A stretch of DNA of 64,000 bases, taken from assembly GCA_000238815.2 (NCBI GenBank), contig AFXB01000010.1, positions 248,001-312,000 on the forward strand. The letters are read 5' to 3'. Of the stretch, positions 17,720 to 26,123 are shown piece by piece; within the stretch, counting starts at the first letter, position 1, and each line of letters opens with the position of its first letter. Source of the DNA: SAR116 cluster alpha proteobacterium HIMB100 (GTDB lineage: Bacteria > Pseudomonadota > Alphaproteobacteria > Puniceispirillales > Puniceispirillaceae). Made by a program: the position numbers and the translations under genes. A model generated the notes under the pieces. The model saw only the letters and a program-made list of their open reading frames with translations, did no database searches and was not told where the DNA came from.

Positions 17720-18910
17720 TTAAATGCGCAATTCCGGCTGCTGTTCTGCTGTCGTCAGGCTGCGCCCGGACAGCTGGCTGTCGACCACGCCGTCAACCAT
17801 AATATCTTCAGCTGTGATCTGGTTATCTACGCATAAGACCAGCGCGCGCTGCAGAACATTTTCAAGTTCACGCACATTACCCGGCCAGCCATAAGCCATC
17901 AGCGTTTCAGCTGCGCTGGCATGCAAGGCCGGAAGATTTCTTGTGTCCATACAGTGACGGTTCAACAAGATTGTGCTGATCGCGATGATGTCATCTTTTC
18001 GTTCATACAGATTACGTGTAGTCAGCGGGAACACATTCAGACGATAGAATAAATCTTCACGGAACCGACCTTCACGCACCTCGGCAATCATATTTCTGTT
18101 GGTAGTTGCAACCACCCGCACATCAACATCAACTTCTCGCTGGCTACCCAGAGGGGTGACCTTTTTTTCCTGCAGCGCCCGCAGCAATTTTGCCTGCAGA
18201 CCCAGCGGCATTTCCGAGATTTCATCAAGCAGCAAGGTACCGCCATCAGCTGCGCGGAAAATTCCTTTATTGGCTGTTGACGCCCCTGTGAACGCGCCTT
18301 TTTCATGACCAAACAAAATCGCTTCAAGCATGTTTTCTGGGATCGCTGCACAATTCACAGCCACAAATGGCGCATCACGCCGGCCTGATTGGTTATGAAT
18401 AAAACGCGCCAGAACCTCTTTACCTGTTCCGGTCGGACCATTGATAAATACAGTCACATCTGTCCTGCTGACCCGGCGGGCCAGCGCCATCAGCTCAAGG
18501 CTCTTATTGTCCGCAACCGCAACATATTCACTATCCAGCAACAATGTACAGGCCATCTGCAAAGAATAGTTTGACGGACATTCAGCGCTGAGTGCTGCAG
18601 CTGTTGTATCTGCTGCCGCCATATTTAAATGGATCAGATTTCCGCGCATTTCAGTTGTGACGGAAAAGGTCTCATCCTGATCCTGGCCGATGATCAGCAC
18701 CCGCCCTGCTTTCAGGCCCTTTGCGATATCCACCACCGCAGATACCCCGCCTGATTTATCGGCAAAGCTGCGGCTGCAGACAAAAGCGTCAACCTGAGAG
18801 GTTGCAGCGGCGGCCTCATTCCATATGACCTGTGCCATACGACAATCCAGAAAGGTTGCCAGCTGATCGGCACCAACAAGGTCAGTTTTTTCAATTACTA
18901 TTGTTGCCAC
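17720..18910 (-). CDS. Sigma-54-dependent flagellar activator lacking a DNA-binding domain (FlbD/FlrC-like)
   Basis: A 396-residue AAA+ enhancer-binding protein. The N-terminal ~135 residues look like a degenerate receiver: Rossmann-like strands but no recognisable phospho-acceptor Asp. Then come Walker A GPTGTGKE (158-165), the sigma-54-contacting loop GAFTGA (205-210), LLLDE (226-230), the arginine-finger region FREDLFYR and GWPGNVRELENVLQRAL. Only ~36 residues follow, with no Fis-type HTH. It starts at GTG with GGGAG nine bases upstream, and heads the fliE-F-G-H-I-J operon. H. pylori FlgR is a known family precedent for acting without DNA binding. Confidence 0.88.
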   Translation of the reverse strand: MATIVIEKTDLVGADQLATFLDCRMAQVIWNEAAAATSQVDAFVCSRSFADKSGGVSAVVDIAKGLKAGRVLIIGQDQDETFSVTTEMRGNLIHLNMAAADTTAAALSAECPSNYSLQMACTLLLDSEYVAVADNKSLELMALARRVSRTDVTVFINGPTGTGKEVLARFIHNQSGRRDAPFVAVNCAAIPENMLEAILFGHEKGAFTGASTANKGIFRAADGGTLLLDEISEMPLGLQAKLLRALQEKKVTPLGSQREVDVDVRVVATTNRNMIAEVREGRFREDLFYRLNVFPLTTRNLYERKDDIIAISTILLNRHCMDTRNLPALHASAAETLMAYGWPGNVRELENVLQRALVLCVDNQITAEDIMVDGVVDSQLSGRSLTTAEQQPELRI

Positions 18911-18945
18911 GGTTCTAACTCCCGAAAAATGTGCTACCGGAGAAA

Positions 18946-18961
18946 GGCAAAAAGCGGGCCA
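18946..18961 (-). promoter_or_regulatory. Sigma-54 promoter of activator-fliE-F-G-H-I-J operon
   Basis: Minus-strand TGGCCC and TTGCC with ten bases between GG and GC, 36 bases before the GTG start. The spacer and downstream bases match the fliO promoter at 7601. The activator may thus amplify its own expression. Confidence 0.82.
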
Positions 18962-19041
18962 ATTTGAAATTTTTTCTCAAAAATGCTTTATAGTACTGTT
19001 TTTCTTGAATTTTTTAAAATTAAATTTTTGCATTCATTTTT

Positions 19042-19069
19042 TTGACATTTCTAAATTAGACTTTAGTAT
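19042..19069 (+). promoter_or_regulatory. Sigma-70-like promoter of the plus-strand activator
   Basis: TTGACA (19042-19047), a 16-base spacer and TAGTAT (19064-19069), in an AT-rich stretch 73 bases before the start at 19142. No GG-N10-GC site faces this gene. This fits a top-of-hierarchy regulator. Confidence 0.6.
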
Positions 19070-19141
19070 TAGAGCCAGAATTTTGACTCTCTTTTGGTTT
19101 ACCCCTATTGGCAGACCCGTATTTTAAGAGGCCAGAGGCTG

Positions 19142-20242
19142 ATGAGCGGACTTGATGAACTTCTGGTTGGGCAGTCTGCACCAATGCGAGAGGTTAAGCG
19201 GCTGATTGAATTAGCTGCCCCGTCTGCAAGCACTATTCTTGTTCAAGGTGAAACCGGAACCGGCAAAGAGCTTGTCGCCCGTGCAATACACAAATTATCC
19301 GGGCGAAAAGGCAAGCTGATTTCCGTAAATTGCTCGGCCATTCCGTCAGAATTGCTGGAAAGCGAGTTGTTCGGCCATGAAAAAGGGGCCTTTACAGGTG
19401 CAGATAAGACCCGGGCAGGCCGTTTCGAAATGGCATCTGGCGGCACGTTATTTCTGGATGAAATTGGGGATATGCCGCTTGCCCTGCAGGCGAAGCTGTT
19501 ACGGGCGTTGGAAAACCGCACCATCCAGCGTGTCGGTGGCGGCACAGATGTTGAGGTAGACTTCCGGCTGGTCTGTGCCACGCATCAGAATATCGAAGCT
19601 GATATCGATGCGGGCAAATTCAGGGCAGATTTATTTTACCGGATTAATGTGTTTCCGGTCACAATGCCCGCTCTGGCAGGGCGCGCGGTGGATATCCCGG
19701 CCCTGATTGAAGCGATGATGGCCAATGGTCACACCACAGACAAGGTCGCCTTGCCTATCTTTACCCAAGGGGCGTTTGCCGAAATGATGCGCTATCCCTG
19801 GCCAGGCAATGTGCGCGAATTACGTAATGTTCTGGAACGGGCCTGTCTGTTGTTCCCGGGGCGGCAAATTGAACAGGCAGATGTGAAAAATAATCTGTTG
19901 CGGATCAAGGTTCCTGATCCTGTTGAGGAACAAGATGCCTTATGGGCGATCACTTCTGACCTGGATCCGGTCACTCATGAGACAGATAAAGCGTCTGAGG
20001 GAAGCGATATGCCGCTGCCCCATCCATCGCATTATCAGGATTGGTTTTCATTCTTTGACAATATTGATTTGCGCCGTCATCTGCAGGATGTGGAAATCGT
20101 GCTGATCGAAGCAGCCTTGCAAAAATCAGATGGGATGATTTCAGCTGCCGCAGACTGCCTGAAGCTGCGCCGAACCACTTTGATCGAAAAAATGAAAAAA
20201 TTTATGATCGAAAAGCCGGTCAGCCAAACTTCCGCAGACTAA
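19142..20242 (+). CDS. Sigma-54-dependent flagellar master activator (FleQ/FlrA-like), no sensory domain
   Basis: A 366-residue protein that starts almost directly at the AAA+ domain. Walker A GETGTGKE is at about 36-43, GAFTGA at 82-87 and LFLDEIGD at about 103-110; PWPGNVRELRNVLERA follows. A C-terminal Fis-type HTH lies at about 315-355 (AADCLKLRRTTLIEKMKKF). The N-terminal FleQ or receiver domain of usual family members is absent. ATG at 19142 has AGAGG upstream and is preferred over 19094. It is divergent from the other activator and sigma-70 driven, so it probably starts the flagellar cascade. Confidence 0.88.
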   Translation: MSGLDELLVGQSAPMREVKRLIELAAPSASTILVQGETGTGKELVARAIHKLSGRKGKLISVNCSAIPSELLESELFGHEKGAFTGADKTRAGRFEMASGGTLFLDEIGDMPLALQAKLLRALENRTIQRVGGGTDVEVDFRLVCATHQNIEADIDAGKFRADLFYRINVFPVTMPALAGRAVDIPALIEAMMANGHTTDKVALPIFTQGAFAEMMRYPWPGNVRELRNVLERACLLFPGRQIEQADVKNNLLRIKVPDPVEEQDALWAITSDLDPVTHETDKASEGSDMPLPHPSHYQDWFSFFDNIDLRRHLQDVEIVLIEAALQKSDGMISAAADCLKLRRTTLIEKMKKFMIEKPVSQTSAD

Positions 20243-20270
20243 GCCGCCAGCTAAAACAAAAAAACAGTCA

Positions 20271-20564
20271 TTAATGGCTGTAAGCAACCTGGGCCTTACG
20301 CGTGCGGCTCTGGCGGAAGGTCATTTCTTCCATCTCTTTTTCAATCGTTTTGATCAGCTCTGCATTATCTTTGGCGCATTGCTCAATAAAGGCAAAGAAG
20401 CTTTCATCAATGCCGGATGTATCCATCAGGCACAGATCGCGCAAGATATCCTGGCGAGCTCGGTCAAGTGTTACAGCGCGATTAAAATCTTTGTTAGAAA
20501 TCGCTGTCGCAATATGGCCGTTGAGCTCAGAGAATTGATCTCTGATTTCAGCCATGTCCAACAT
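20271..20564 (-). CDS. fliT: FliT-like small helical protein
   Basis: A 97-residue, wholly helical, charged protein directly downstream of fliS and overlapping its end by 17 bases (ATG at 20564; ATG at 20555 is also possible). Size, helix content and the fliD/fliS neighbourhood suggest FliT, the FliD export chaperone. Sequence conservation in FliT is low, so this is mainly positional inference. Confidence 0.6.
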   Translation of the reverse strand: MLDMAEIRDQFSELNGHIATAISNKDFNRAVTLDRARQDILRDLCLMDTSGIDESFFAFIEQCAKDNAELIKTIEKEMEEMTFRQSRTRKAQVAYSH

Positions 20565-20955
20565 TCTGCTTACCCATTTCTTCCCATGAGTCACGGATTT
20601 CAGCGATAAATTTTATCGCGTCATTGGTCCCTTTTGCCTTGCCGGCCTTCAGATCAGCCAGCAACTGCTGGCGCGCAAATTCATACAGCTGAAACAGATT
20701 GTTCGCTATATCGCCACCTTTTTCAAAATCTATACTGGTTTGCAGAGCATAGATAATCGACAACGACCTTGCGAAATGCTTTGATTTTACCTCCAGCTCT
20801 CCGCCAGCCTTCAAATCAGCATTCTTCGCGAATAAATTCATTGATTTGATCAGCTCATTAAACATGGTGAGAATAATGAGATGCGGGTCGTCTGTCTCCT
20901 GGATGGCCTGCTTTTCGGCTTCTTGATAGGCTTGTGTAATCTTACCGTAATTCAT
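20548..20955 (-). CDS. fliS: Flagellin export chaperone FliS
   Basis: A 135-residue helical protein with the FliS signature near the start (AYQEAEKQAIQETDDPHLI, then MFNELIKSMNLF) and LYEFARQQLLADLKAG. FliS binds the C-terminal D0 helix of flagellin and keeps it unpolymerised before export. AAGGTGG precedes ATG. Clients here would be the three giant flagellins. I see no clear promoter upstream. Confidence 0.92.
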   Translation of the reverse strand: MNYGKITQAYQEAEKQAIQETDDPHLIILTMFNELIKSMNLFAKNADLKAGGELEVKSKHFARSLSIIYALQTSIDFEKGGDIANNLFQLYEFARQQLLADLKAGKAKGTNDAIKFIAEIRDSWEEMGKQNVGHG

Positions 20956-21013
20956 AATTCCACCTTCGGGACCAAAACTTGAATTCAGACACTGACGTTG
21001 CTACACTTTAGTT

Positions 21014-21391
21014 ATGACGCTACCCATGGTTCACGACACACCGATTACACGGCTGACACGGTCAATCGACTCTCAGCCCCATAACGTGTCGCCACAGGCA
21101 ACCTCAGCTGTCACTGCAAGTGGTGTGCCAACAGATAGACAAACGTCACTAGGGGTAGAAGCTTTAATGTCTGCCCCGCATATTTCTGCAGCAATGTCGG
21201 GCATGCAGCTGAGCCAGATCCGCTCAGCACGACAGGCCCCCTCAGCCGTCGTTACAGAGAGTTTTCTTGCTGCACGCGCAGCCTCTGCGCCGATTTACAT
21301 ACAAAATCAGGCCGCGCTTAAAGCAGAGCGGATTTCAAACATGTTTTCCGAAGCACCTCGCTTTCGTAATCAGGTCGATATTCTGGCCTGA
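21014..21391 (+). CDS. Hypothetical small protein
   Basis: A 125-residue product rich in Ser, Ala and Thr, without membrane helix, signal peptide or recognisable motif. The last 30 residues are the most protein-like (helical, charged). It is divergent from fliS and ends six bases before the stop of the convergent ClC gene. No good ribosome site is visible before ATG. It may be real because it fills its interval well, but support is limited. Confidence 0.4.
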   Translation: MTLPMVHDTPITRLTRSIDSQPHNVSPQATSAVTASGVPTDRQTSLGVEALMSAPHISAAMSGMQLSQIRSARQAPSAVVTESFLAARAASAPIYIQNQAALKAERISNMFSEAPRFRNQVDILA

Positions 21392-21396
21392 ACGCT

Positions 21397-23100
21397 TCAG
21401 CCATGTTCGATGGCAGTGATATTTTTTTGTGTCTGCAAAAATGCGGCAAATAAATCAGCTTCTGTCACCACCCCGGCGAGAATACCGTCTGATGTGACTA
21501 CAGGAATGCTTTCACCAACAAAATCAGCAGCCTGTTCAATTGCTGTCAACAAAGACAGGTCAGGTGTGAAACTGAGCCTGTTCTTGTCAATCAAAGCACT
21601 AGCAGGGGCCGTAGTTTGGTCATCCAGCTGAATGCCCAGAACCTTGCCCCTATATCGTCGGTCCTTATTGACGAGATAAATTTCGGATTTGTGATGTTTC
21701 TGCAGGCACGCAAGCGCCTGTTGGGCTGAACAATCCGGTGCTGCAAACGCAAAACCCTGATGCATGATATCGCTGACTTTCTGGGCAGACAAACTTAACG
21801 CCACTCGGCCTGCAGACAAATCTATATCGCGGTTTTGCAGCTGTTTATCAAACAGGGAATGCCCATAGCTTAGATGGGCAATAAAGCTTGCGGTAACGAT
21901 GCAAATCATGGCCCCTACAGCAAAATCATATGACATGGTCAGCTCCAGAACCAGAACGACAACAGCAACAGGTGCACCGATGACACAAGCTGATACCGCT
22001 GCCATGCCGCTGATGATCAGAAGTGGGCCAGCTATACCCATACCAATGGCGGCATACACCCCATTCAACAAGCTTCCGGCCGCAGCCCCCAGGTAAAGAG
22101 CCGGAGAAAAATACCCACCAACAAATCCGCCATATACAGACAATAGCACCGCAACAAACTTGAAACAGAACAACAGCAGAACAGCTGTTACGATAAGGTC
22201 CTGAGCGATCAGCTGTTTTAGGGTATCAAGGCCAAGGCCAAGCACATCAGGCAGAGCTGTCCCCAGCAACGCCAACAGCACAACCACAACCGCCCCGCGC
22301 GACACAGGCCCAAGCCTATCTTGATGAGCGATACATAAAAAATTCATCTTCATGATTGAAATGGCCACCAGTGCAAATATCACCCCGCCTAAGAGCAGTA
22401 ACGGCAAATGAGGCAGAATATCCACAGATTCAGCAGACATCACCAGCAGGCGGTCACCACCAAACAGCCAGGCTGAAAGTGCAGAAGCCGAAATCGCAGA
22501 AATGGATATGGGTGCAGCTGCCTTTGCTGAAAAATGCCTGAGTATCGCCTCATGCGCAAAAATTATGCCTGCAATCGGTGCATGAAACGCTGCGGAAATA
22601 GCCGCAGCAACACCGCAGCCCAGCCAGATATCGGCACCCCATTTTGGGGCAAACCGGGTCTGTCTTGCCCAACTGCCCACCACACCACCAAGATGAACGA
22701 TAGGACCATATTGCCCCAGTGACGCCCCAGAAGACAAAGATAAAAAGCTGGCGATACTTGCCACCACCCCTTTTTTAAGGTCAACCGCCGCATGATCTGT
22801 ATGGCTGGCAAGAATAATATCAGCCGGACCTTGCCAGCTGTCTCCTCTGAGCAGCGCTTTGAGCTTGGTTACACCCACCAAGGCAAGACCCAGAACACAG
22901 ATGTTAATGCTGAACTGAACAAACCAGTTATGCCCTGCCACCTCCTCAGACATCTTCGTCTGGTGAAGTTCAAACAAGAGACTAATGCCATTCACAAACC
23001 CATTGGCCAGCACCGCGATAACAGCCCCAATGAAAAGAGAGCTGGCAATCGTGATGCCAATTGACGTGATGAAGTTTGCGTTACCAGTTCCTGCCCGCAT
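21397..23100 (-). CDS. ClC-family anion channel with two CBS domains
   Basis: A 567-residue membrane protein with about ten hydrophobic segments. ClC signatures are GPADIILASHTDHAA, the selectivity region SLSSGASLGQYGPIVHLGG and GGFVGGYFSPALYLGAA. A C-terminal CBS pair spans about 430-560. In the normally GREGP motif the gating glutamate is replaced by Tyr (GQYGP). In ClC transporters loss of that Glu abolishes proton coupling, so a passive channel is plausible. It is the one gene here with no obvious flagellar role. Confidence 0.9.
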   Translation of the reverse strand: MRAGTGNANFITSIGITIASSLFIGAVIAVLANGFVNGISLLFELHQTKMSEEVAGHNWFVQFSINICVLGLALVGVTKLKALLRGDSWQGPADIILASHTDHAAVDLKKGVVASIASFLSLSSGASLGQYGPIVHLGGVVGSWARQTRFAPKWGADIWLGCGVAAAISAAFHAPIAGIIFAHEAILRHFSAKAAAPISISAISASALSAWLFGGDRLLVMSAESVDILPHLPLLLLGGVIFALVAISIMKMNFLCIAHQDRLGPVSRGAVVVVLLALLGTALPDVLGLGLDTLKQLIAQDLIVTAVLLLFCFKFVAVLLSVYGGFVGGYFSPALYLGAAAGSLLNGVYAAIGMGIAGPLLIISGMAAVSACVIGAPVAVVVLVLELTMSYDFAVGAMICIVTASFIAHLSYGHSLFDKQLQNRDIDLSAGRVALSLSAQKVSDIMHQGFAFAAPDCSAQQALACLQKHHKSEIYLVNKDRRYRGKVLGIQLDDQTTAPASALIDKNRLSFTPDLSLLTAIEQAADFVGESIPVVTSDGILAGVVTEADLFAAFLQTQKNITAIEHG

Positions 23101-23304
23101 TTTTCACTTTATTTATGATTTATGACTAAATTAACACTATCAAATATTACGAAAGAGTAAAATCCACACCAGCAGACGGTAAAAGGATGCGCAAACCATA
23201 CGTTTACTCACCATATATCCAAGCTTCGCATTTGGTATGATATTTGCAGGGTTAGGGGGAATGAAACCCTTTGGTGGCTGATTAGGAAGACCCGGTAGAA
23301 CGTT
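23101..23304. other. Divergent regulatory gap ClC / fliD
   Basis: AT-rich on the ClC side. It contains the sigma-54 site of fliD on the plus strand. No promoter for the ClC gene could be singled out. Confidence 0.5.
23233..23248 (+). promoter_or_regulatory. Sigma-54 promoter of fliD
   Basis: TGGTAT and TTGCA with ten bases between GG and GC, 57 bases before the fliD ATG. Confidence 0.85.
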
Positions 23305-25320
23305 ATGGCTGTTGATTATCTCAGCGCTCTCAATGTGGGAAGCGGTCTAAATGTGACACAAATCGTCGACGCAATCGTCGATGCTGAACGTGTGCCGCGT
23401 GAAACCTTCCTGAATGAAAAAATTGATGAGAAAACAGTTTCGATTTCATCACTTGGGGAAATCAAGAGCGACGTCAAAACATTTGACAATAACCTTGATC
23501 TTCTGGCCGGAAATACAGGCCTGGCCGTTGGATCAACTGACGATGATGTCATTTCTATAGAAGATAATGGCAAAATCGCTGTCCAGCCCTTTACACACAA
23601 GATGGAAGTGAGCCAGCTGGCAGCTTCACATACCGTATCTTTTCAGGGATTTACATCTGCCTCTCAGGTGTTGGCCTCAGACAGTTTTGATTTTGATTTC
23701 GGCACCTGGGCCACAAACCCCTCTCCGCCCCCTGCGCAAACATTTACAGCGCGGACCGGCAATACAACAACCAATATTACGTTAACCCCGCCAGCGAACA
23801 CACTCGCTGATCTGGCTTCGGCGATCAATAATGAAGATATGGGGGTTACCGCCAATATTGTCCGGCTGGCAGATAATAATTATGCCATGACGCTGGTAAG
23901 CAAAACTGGTGAAGACAACCAGATGCGGATTAGCGCGACAGGCGATGTGGCGCGGGTGGATTATTATGCCCCTGGCACAGGTGCAGGCACATTAGGCGAT
24001 GCGCTGAGCACAGCTGTGAGCGGAGACAAGTTCAAATTCAGTAATGGCACGTCAGATATTGAAGTTACGCTTCCTGCTGGCATTACTGCCGGAAGCTACA
24101 CAATCGATGATTTGGCAGCGGCCTTTGAGGCCGAAGCGCCCGCAAACAGCTATAAGATTGAAGTTGTGTCAGGTGAATTAAAAGTCACTGACGAAACAGC
24201 CGGAGCGAATACAGAAAGCTGGTCCCTCAGCCATGGCCCTGGCGGGACCTATGGTGCTGCGCTTACCTTTGGGGTCGCGTCTGGCACCAATGTGACCGGT
24301 GTGGACAGCCAAAGAGATGCCAGTCTGAATTTTGATCCAGAAAACTATGCTGCAGATGCCGCCTATCAGGTGATCTCAGGACAGGATGCGGAATTTACGC
24401 TTGATGGTGTCGACATCAGCCGAGACACAAACGAGATTGAGGATCTGCTGAATGGTGTGTCCTTGACGCTTAATAAAGTGACAACAAGCCCAGTAACCGT
24501 ATCGGCTGATTATAATGCCACAACTGCGCTGACAGCCCTTGAGTTATTCGTCGCTGAGCTAAATTTCCTGATCCAGAAGTTTAAGGATGTGACGTTCAGA
24601 GGAACAGCTGGCGAGGATAATGCTGGTCCTCTAGCTGGTGACCCGCTGATAAAATCCTATCTGAATACGCTGAAATCAATGACCACAAAGCCGATACCCG
24701 GCTTTCAGGCTGATGATATCTTTATGTCCAATTTTGGTGTGATGACCGAACTTGACGGGACATTGAGCATCAATGAGCTGACCTTCAATTCATTCTTTGA
24801 AGCCAATCCAGATGCATTTTCTGCTCTGATGAACACGCGTGCGGTGACCGACAGTAACCTGGTCCAGGCTGAAATTTCAGGGTCACTGTGGCAAGCCGGA
24901 AATTATACCTTCAACATTAATCCGGATACAACCGCCGATCTGGATGGTGATGCGATGTCACTTGAGGGTGGTAAATATAAAATCACTACCGGTGATGCAC
25001 GTGGCTTGGCGCTGACCCTTCTGGGTAACGGCGAAGACACCACTGTGCATATCGGCAAAAGCCTGCTTGATATATTAAAAGACTTTTCAAATGACTTGCT
25101 GGTTTCAAATAACCAGATTGACACCAAAATCAGCTCTTACAACGATGACATCACAGATTATAACGATAAGCTGGAGGAGTTGACTGAGCGGATGGAAGGT
25201 GAACGCACCCGCTATACAGAGCAATTCGCATCGATGGAATCGTCTGTTACCAGCTTTAAGAAGACAGGCGAGCTTCTGGATAATTTCATGGAATCCTGGA
25301 AAGCCGGACTGAATGGCTAA
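23305..25320 (+). CDS. fliD: Flagellar filament cap protein FliD (enlarged)
   Basis: A 671-residue cap protein; typical FliD is ~450-500. The N-terminal domain is typical (LNVGSGLNVTQIVDAIVDAE), followed by two IN-like motifs. An inserted module lies at about residues 216-333 and has a clear relative in FlgK of this window. A C-terminal FliD_C domain and long terminal coiled coil (from ~600) complete it. FliD caps the growing filament and folds flagellin subunits. It has its own sigma-54 promoter and is separated from fliS/fliT by the ClC gene. Confidence 0.93.
   Translation: MAVDYLSALNVGSGLNVTQIVDAIVDAERVPRETFLNEKIDEKTVSISSLGEIKSDVKTFDNNLDLLAGNTGLAVGSTDDDVISIEDNGKIAVQPFTHKMEVSQLAASHTVSFQGFTSASQVLASDSFDFDFGTWATNPSPPPAQTFTARTGNTTTNITLTPPANTLADLASAINNEDMGVTANIVRLADNNYAMTLVSKTGEDNQMRISATGDVARVDYYAPGTGAGTLGDALSTAVSGDKFKFSNGTSDIEVTLPAGITAGSYTIDDLAAAFEAEAPANSYKIEVVSGELKVTDETAGANTESWSLSHGPGGTYGAALTFGVASGTNVTGVDSQRDASLNFDPENYAADAAYQVISGQDAEFTLDGVDISRDTNEIEDLLNGVSLTLNKVTTSPVTVSADYNATTALTALELFVAELNFLIQKFKDVTFRGTAGEDNAGPLAGDPLIKSYLNTLKSMTTKPIPGFQADDIFMSNFGVMTELDGTLSINELTFNSFFEANPDAFSALMNTRAVTDSNLVQAEISGSLWQAGNYTFNINPDTTADLDGDAMSLEGGKYKITTGDARGLALTLLGNGEDTTVHIGKSLLDILKDFSNDLLVSNNQIDTKISSYNDDITDYNDKLEELTERMEGERTRYTEQFASMESSVTSFKKTGELLDNFMESWKAGLNG
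23950..24303 (+). repeat. FliD copy of the FliD/FlgK shared module
   Basis: About 118 codons running from ARVDYYAPGTGAGTLGDA to GTNVTGV. They match FlgK 39957-39602 (minus) in protein and clearly also in DNA (the ARVDY-APGTGAGTLGDAL stretch is nearly identical). Confidence 0.85.
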
Positions 25321-25354
25321 CAGCCTTTATAACGCAATCCAAATTCTAAGGCGC

Positions 25355-25840
25355 TTACAACAAATCCAGCACATTGACCGGTTTAGCAGCAAGCTCGCTT
25401 AACACAGGCACTTGTGAGACCTGCCCCAGCTGCCATCCGGTTTCTGCCACAACCGCCGCACCTGAACGCCATGCAAACAAATAGGCTTTGAACCGCTTTA
25501 CCGCAGACCCGCTCGAATAATTCTGTGTCTTATCACCATTTTCAACATTGCCAAATAATGGCTTTAAGTTGCGTTTTGTCAGTTGGGTGTCATGCATCAC
25601 CCTGAAATAACAAAAGCCGCGAAGCAGCTCGCTTGCCTCTGCACCAGCATCAACCTCATCCAGTGTCCTGATAAAGGCCTCAGCAGAGACAGCGAGTTCA
25701 TCTGCTGACACTTCATTATATTTTTCAGACAGACCTTTGGCGTATTTCGCTGCGATCGGGTTGATATGAATATCACCCTTCAGAAATTCATGTGCTGTTT
25801 GTGAGACAGCCGCATCAAATATCCACGCTGGACAAAACAA
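25355..25840 (-). CDS. Hypothetical protein between fliD and flagellin
   Basis: A 161-residue product, mixed alpha/beta in composition, no membrane helix or signal. The only usable start is a TTG at 25840 with GGAG seven bases upstream; the frame stays open about 28 codons further but without ATG or GTG. It may be a TTG-started gene or the remains of a longer one. No family recognised. It converges with fliD and diverges from flagellin 1. Confidence 0.5.
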   Translation of the reverse strand: MFCPAWIFDAAVSQTAHEFLKGDIHINPIAAKYAKGLSEKYNEVSADELAVSAEAFIRTLDEVDAGAEASELLRGFCYFRVMHDTQLTKRNLKPLFGNVENGDKTQNYSSGSAVKRFKAYLFAWRSGAAVVAETGWQLGQVSQVPVLSELAAKPVNVLDLL

Positions 25841-26123
25841 TTTTCCACTCCATCGCTCAGGCCAAGCGAGCCTGGTCTGCCGGGCACCCGTCTGACGACG
25901 TTGTTTAATCTGTTTGCCTCAAAAATACAAGTGCTCGAAAATAACACGGCTGATCTGATGCCTAACACAACGCAAAAATGGGCGTGTATTACGACCAGAG
26001 TTTGGAAAGTTTTAATAAATTTATTTTTAATTTTTGAGTTTAAATTTACAATGTGCTGTCGTTCATTCCTCTCGGATAGTGGCATGGTGGATGAAAAATT
26101 CTCATGTTCGGTAAGAGGATTAA
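25841..26123. other. Leader region of flagellin gene 1
   Basis: AT-rich upstream region. No sigma-54 site with the right spacing is present. A GTGGCATGG at about 26077 lacks a -12 GC. No convincing sigma-28 site was seen either. The ribosome site GTAAGAGG lies just before ATG. Confidence 0.4.

Noticed and set aside
18946-18961. Shared stretch with 7601-7616 as a dispersed repeat
   Set aside because: Explained by both being sigma-54 promoters with a common pyrimidine-rich flank.
26040-26085. TTTAAA ... CTCGGATAG before flagellin 1 as a sigma-28 promoter
   Set aside because: Spacing is far too long and no similar pair occurs before flagellin 2.
25780-26085. 101-codon minus-strand frame upstream of flagellin 1
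   Set aside because: It overlaps gene 25355 in another frame, lacks a ribosome site and has no protein-like pattern.
26070-26100. GTGGCATGG before flagellin 1 as a sigma-54 -24 element
   Set aside because: No GC at the required ten-base distance (GA stands there).
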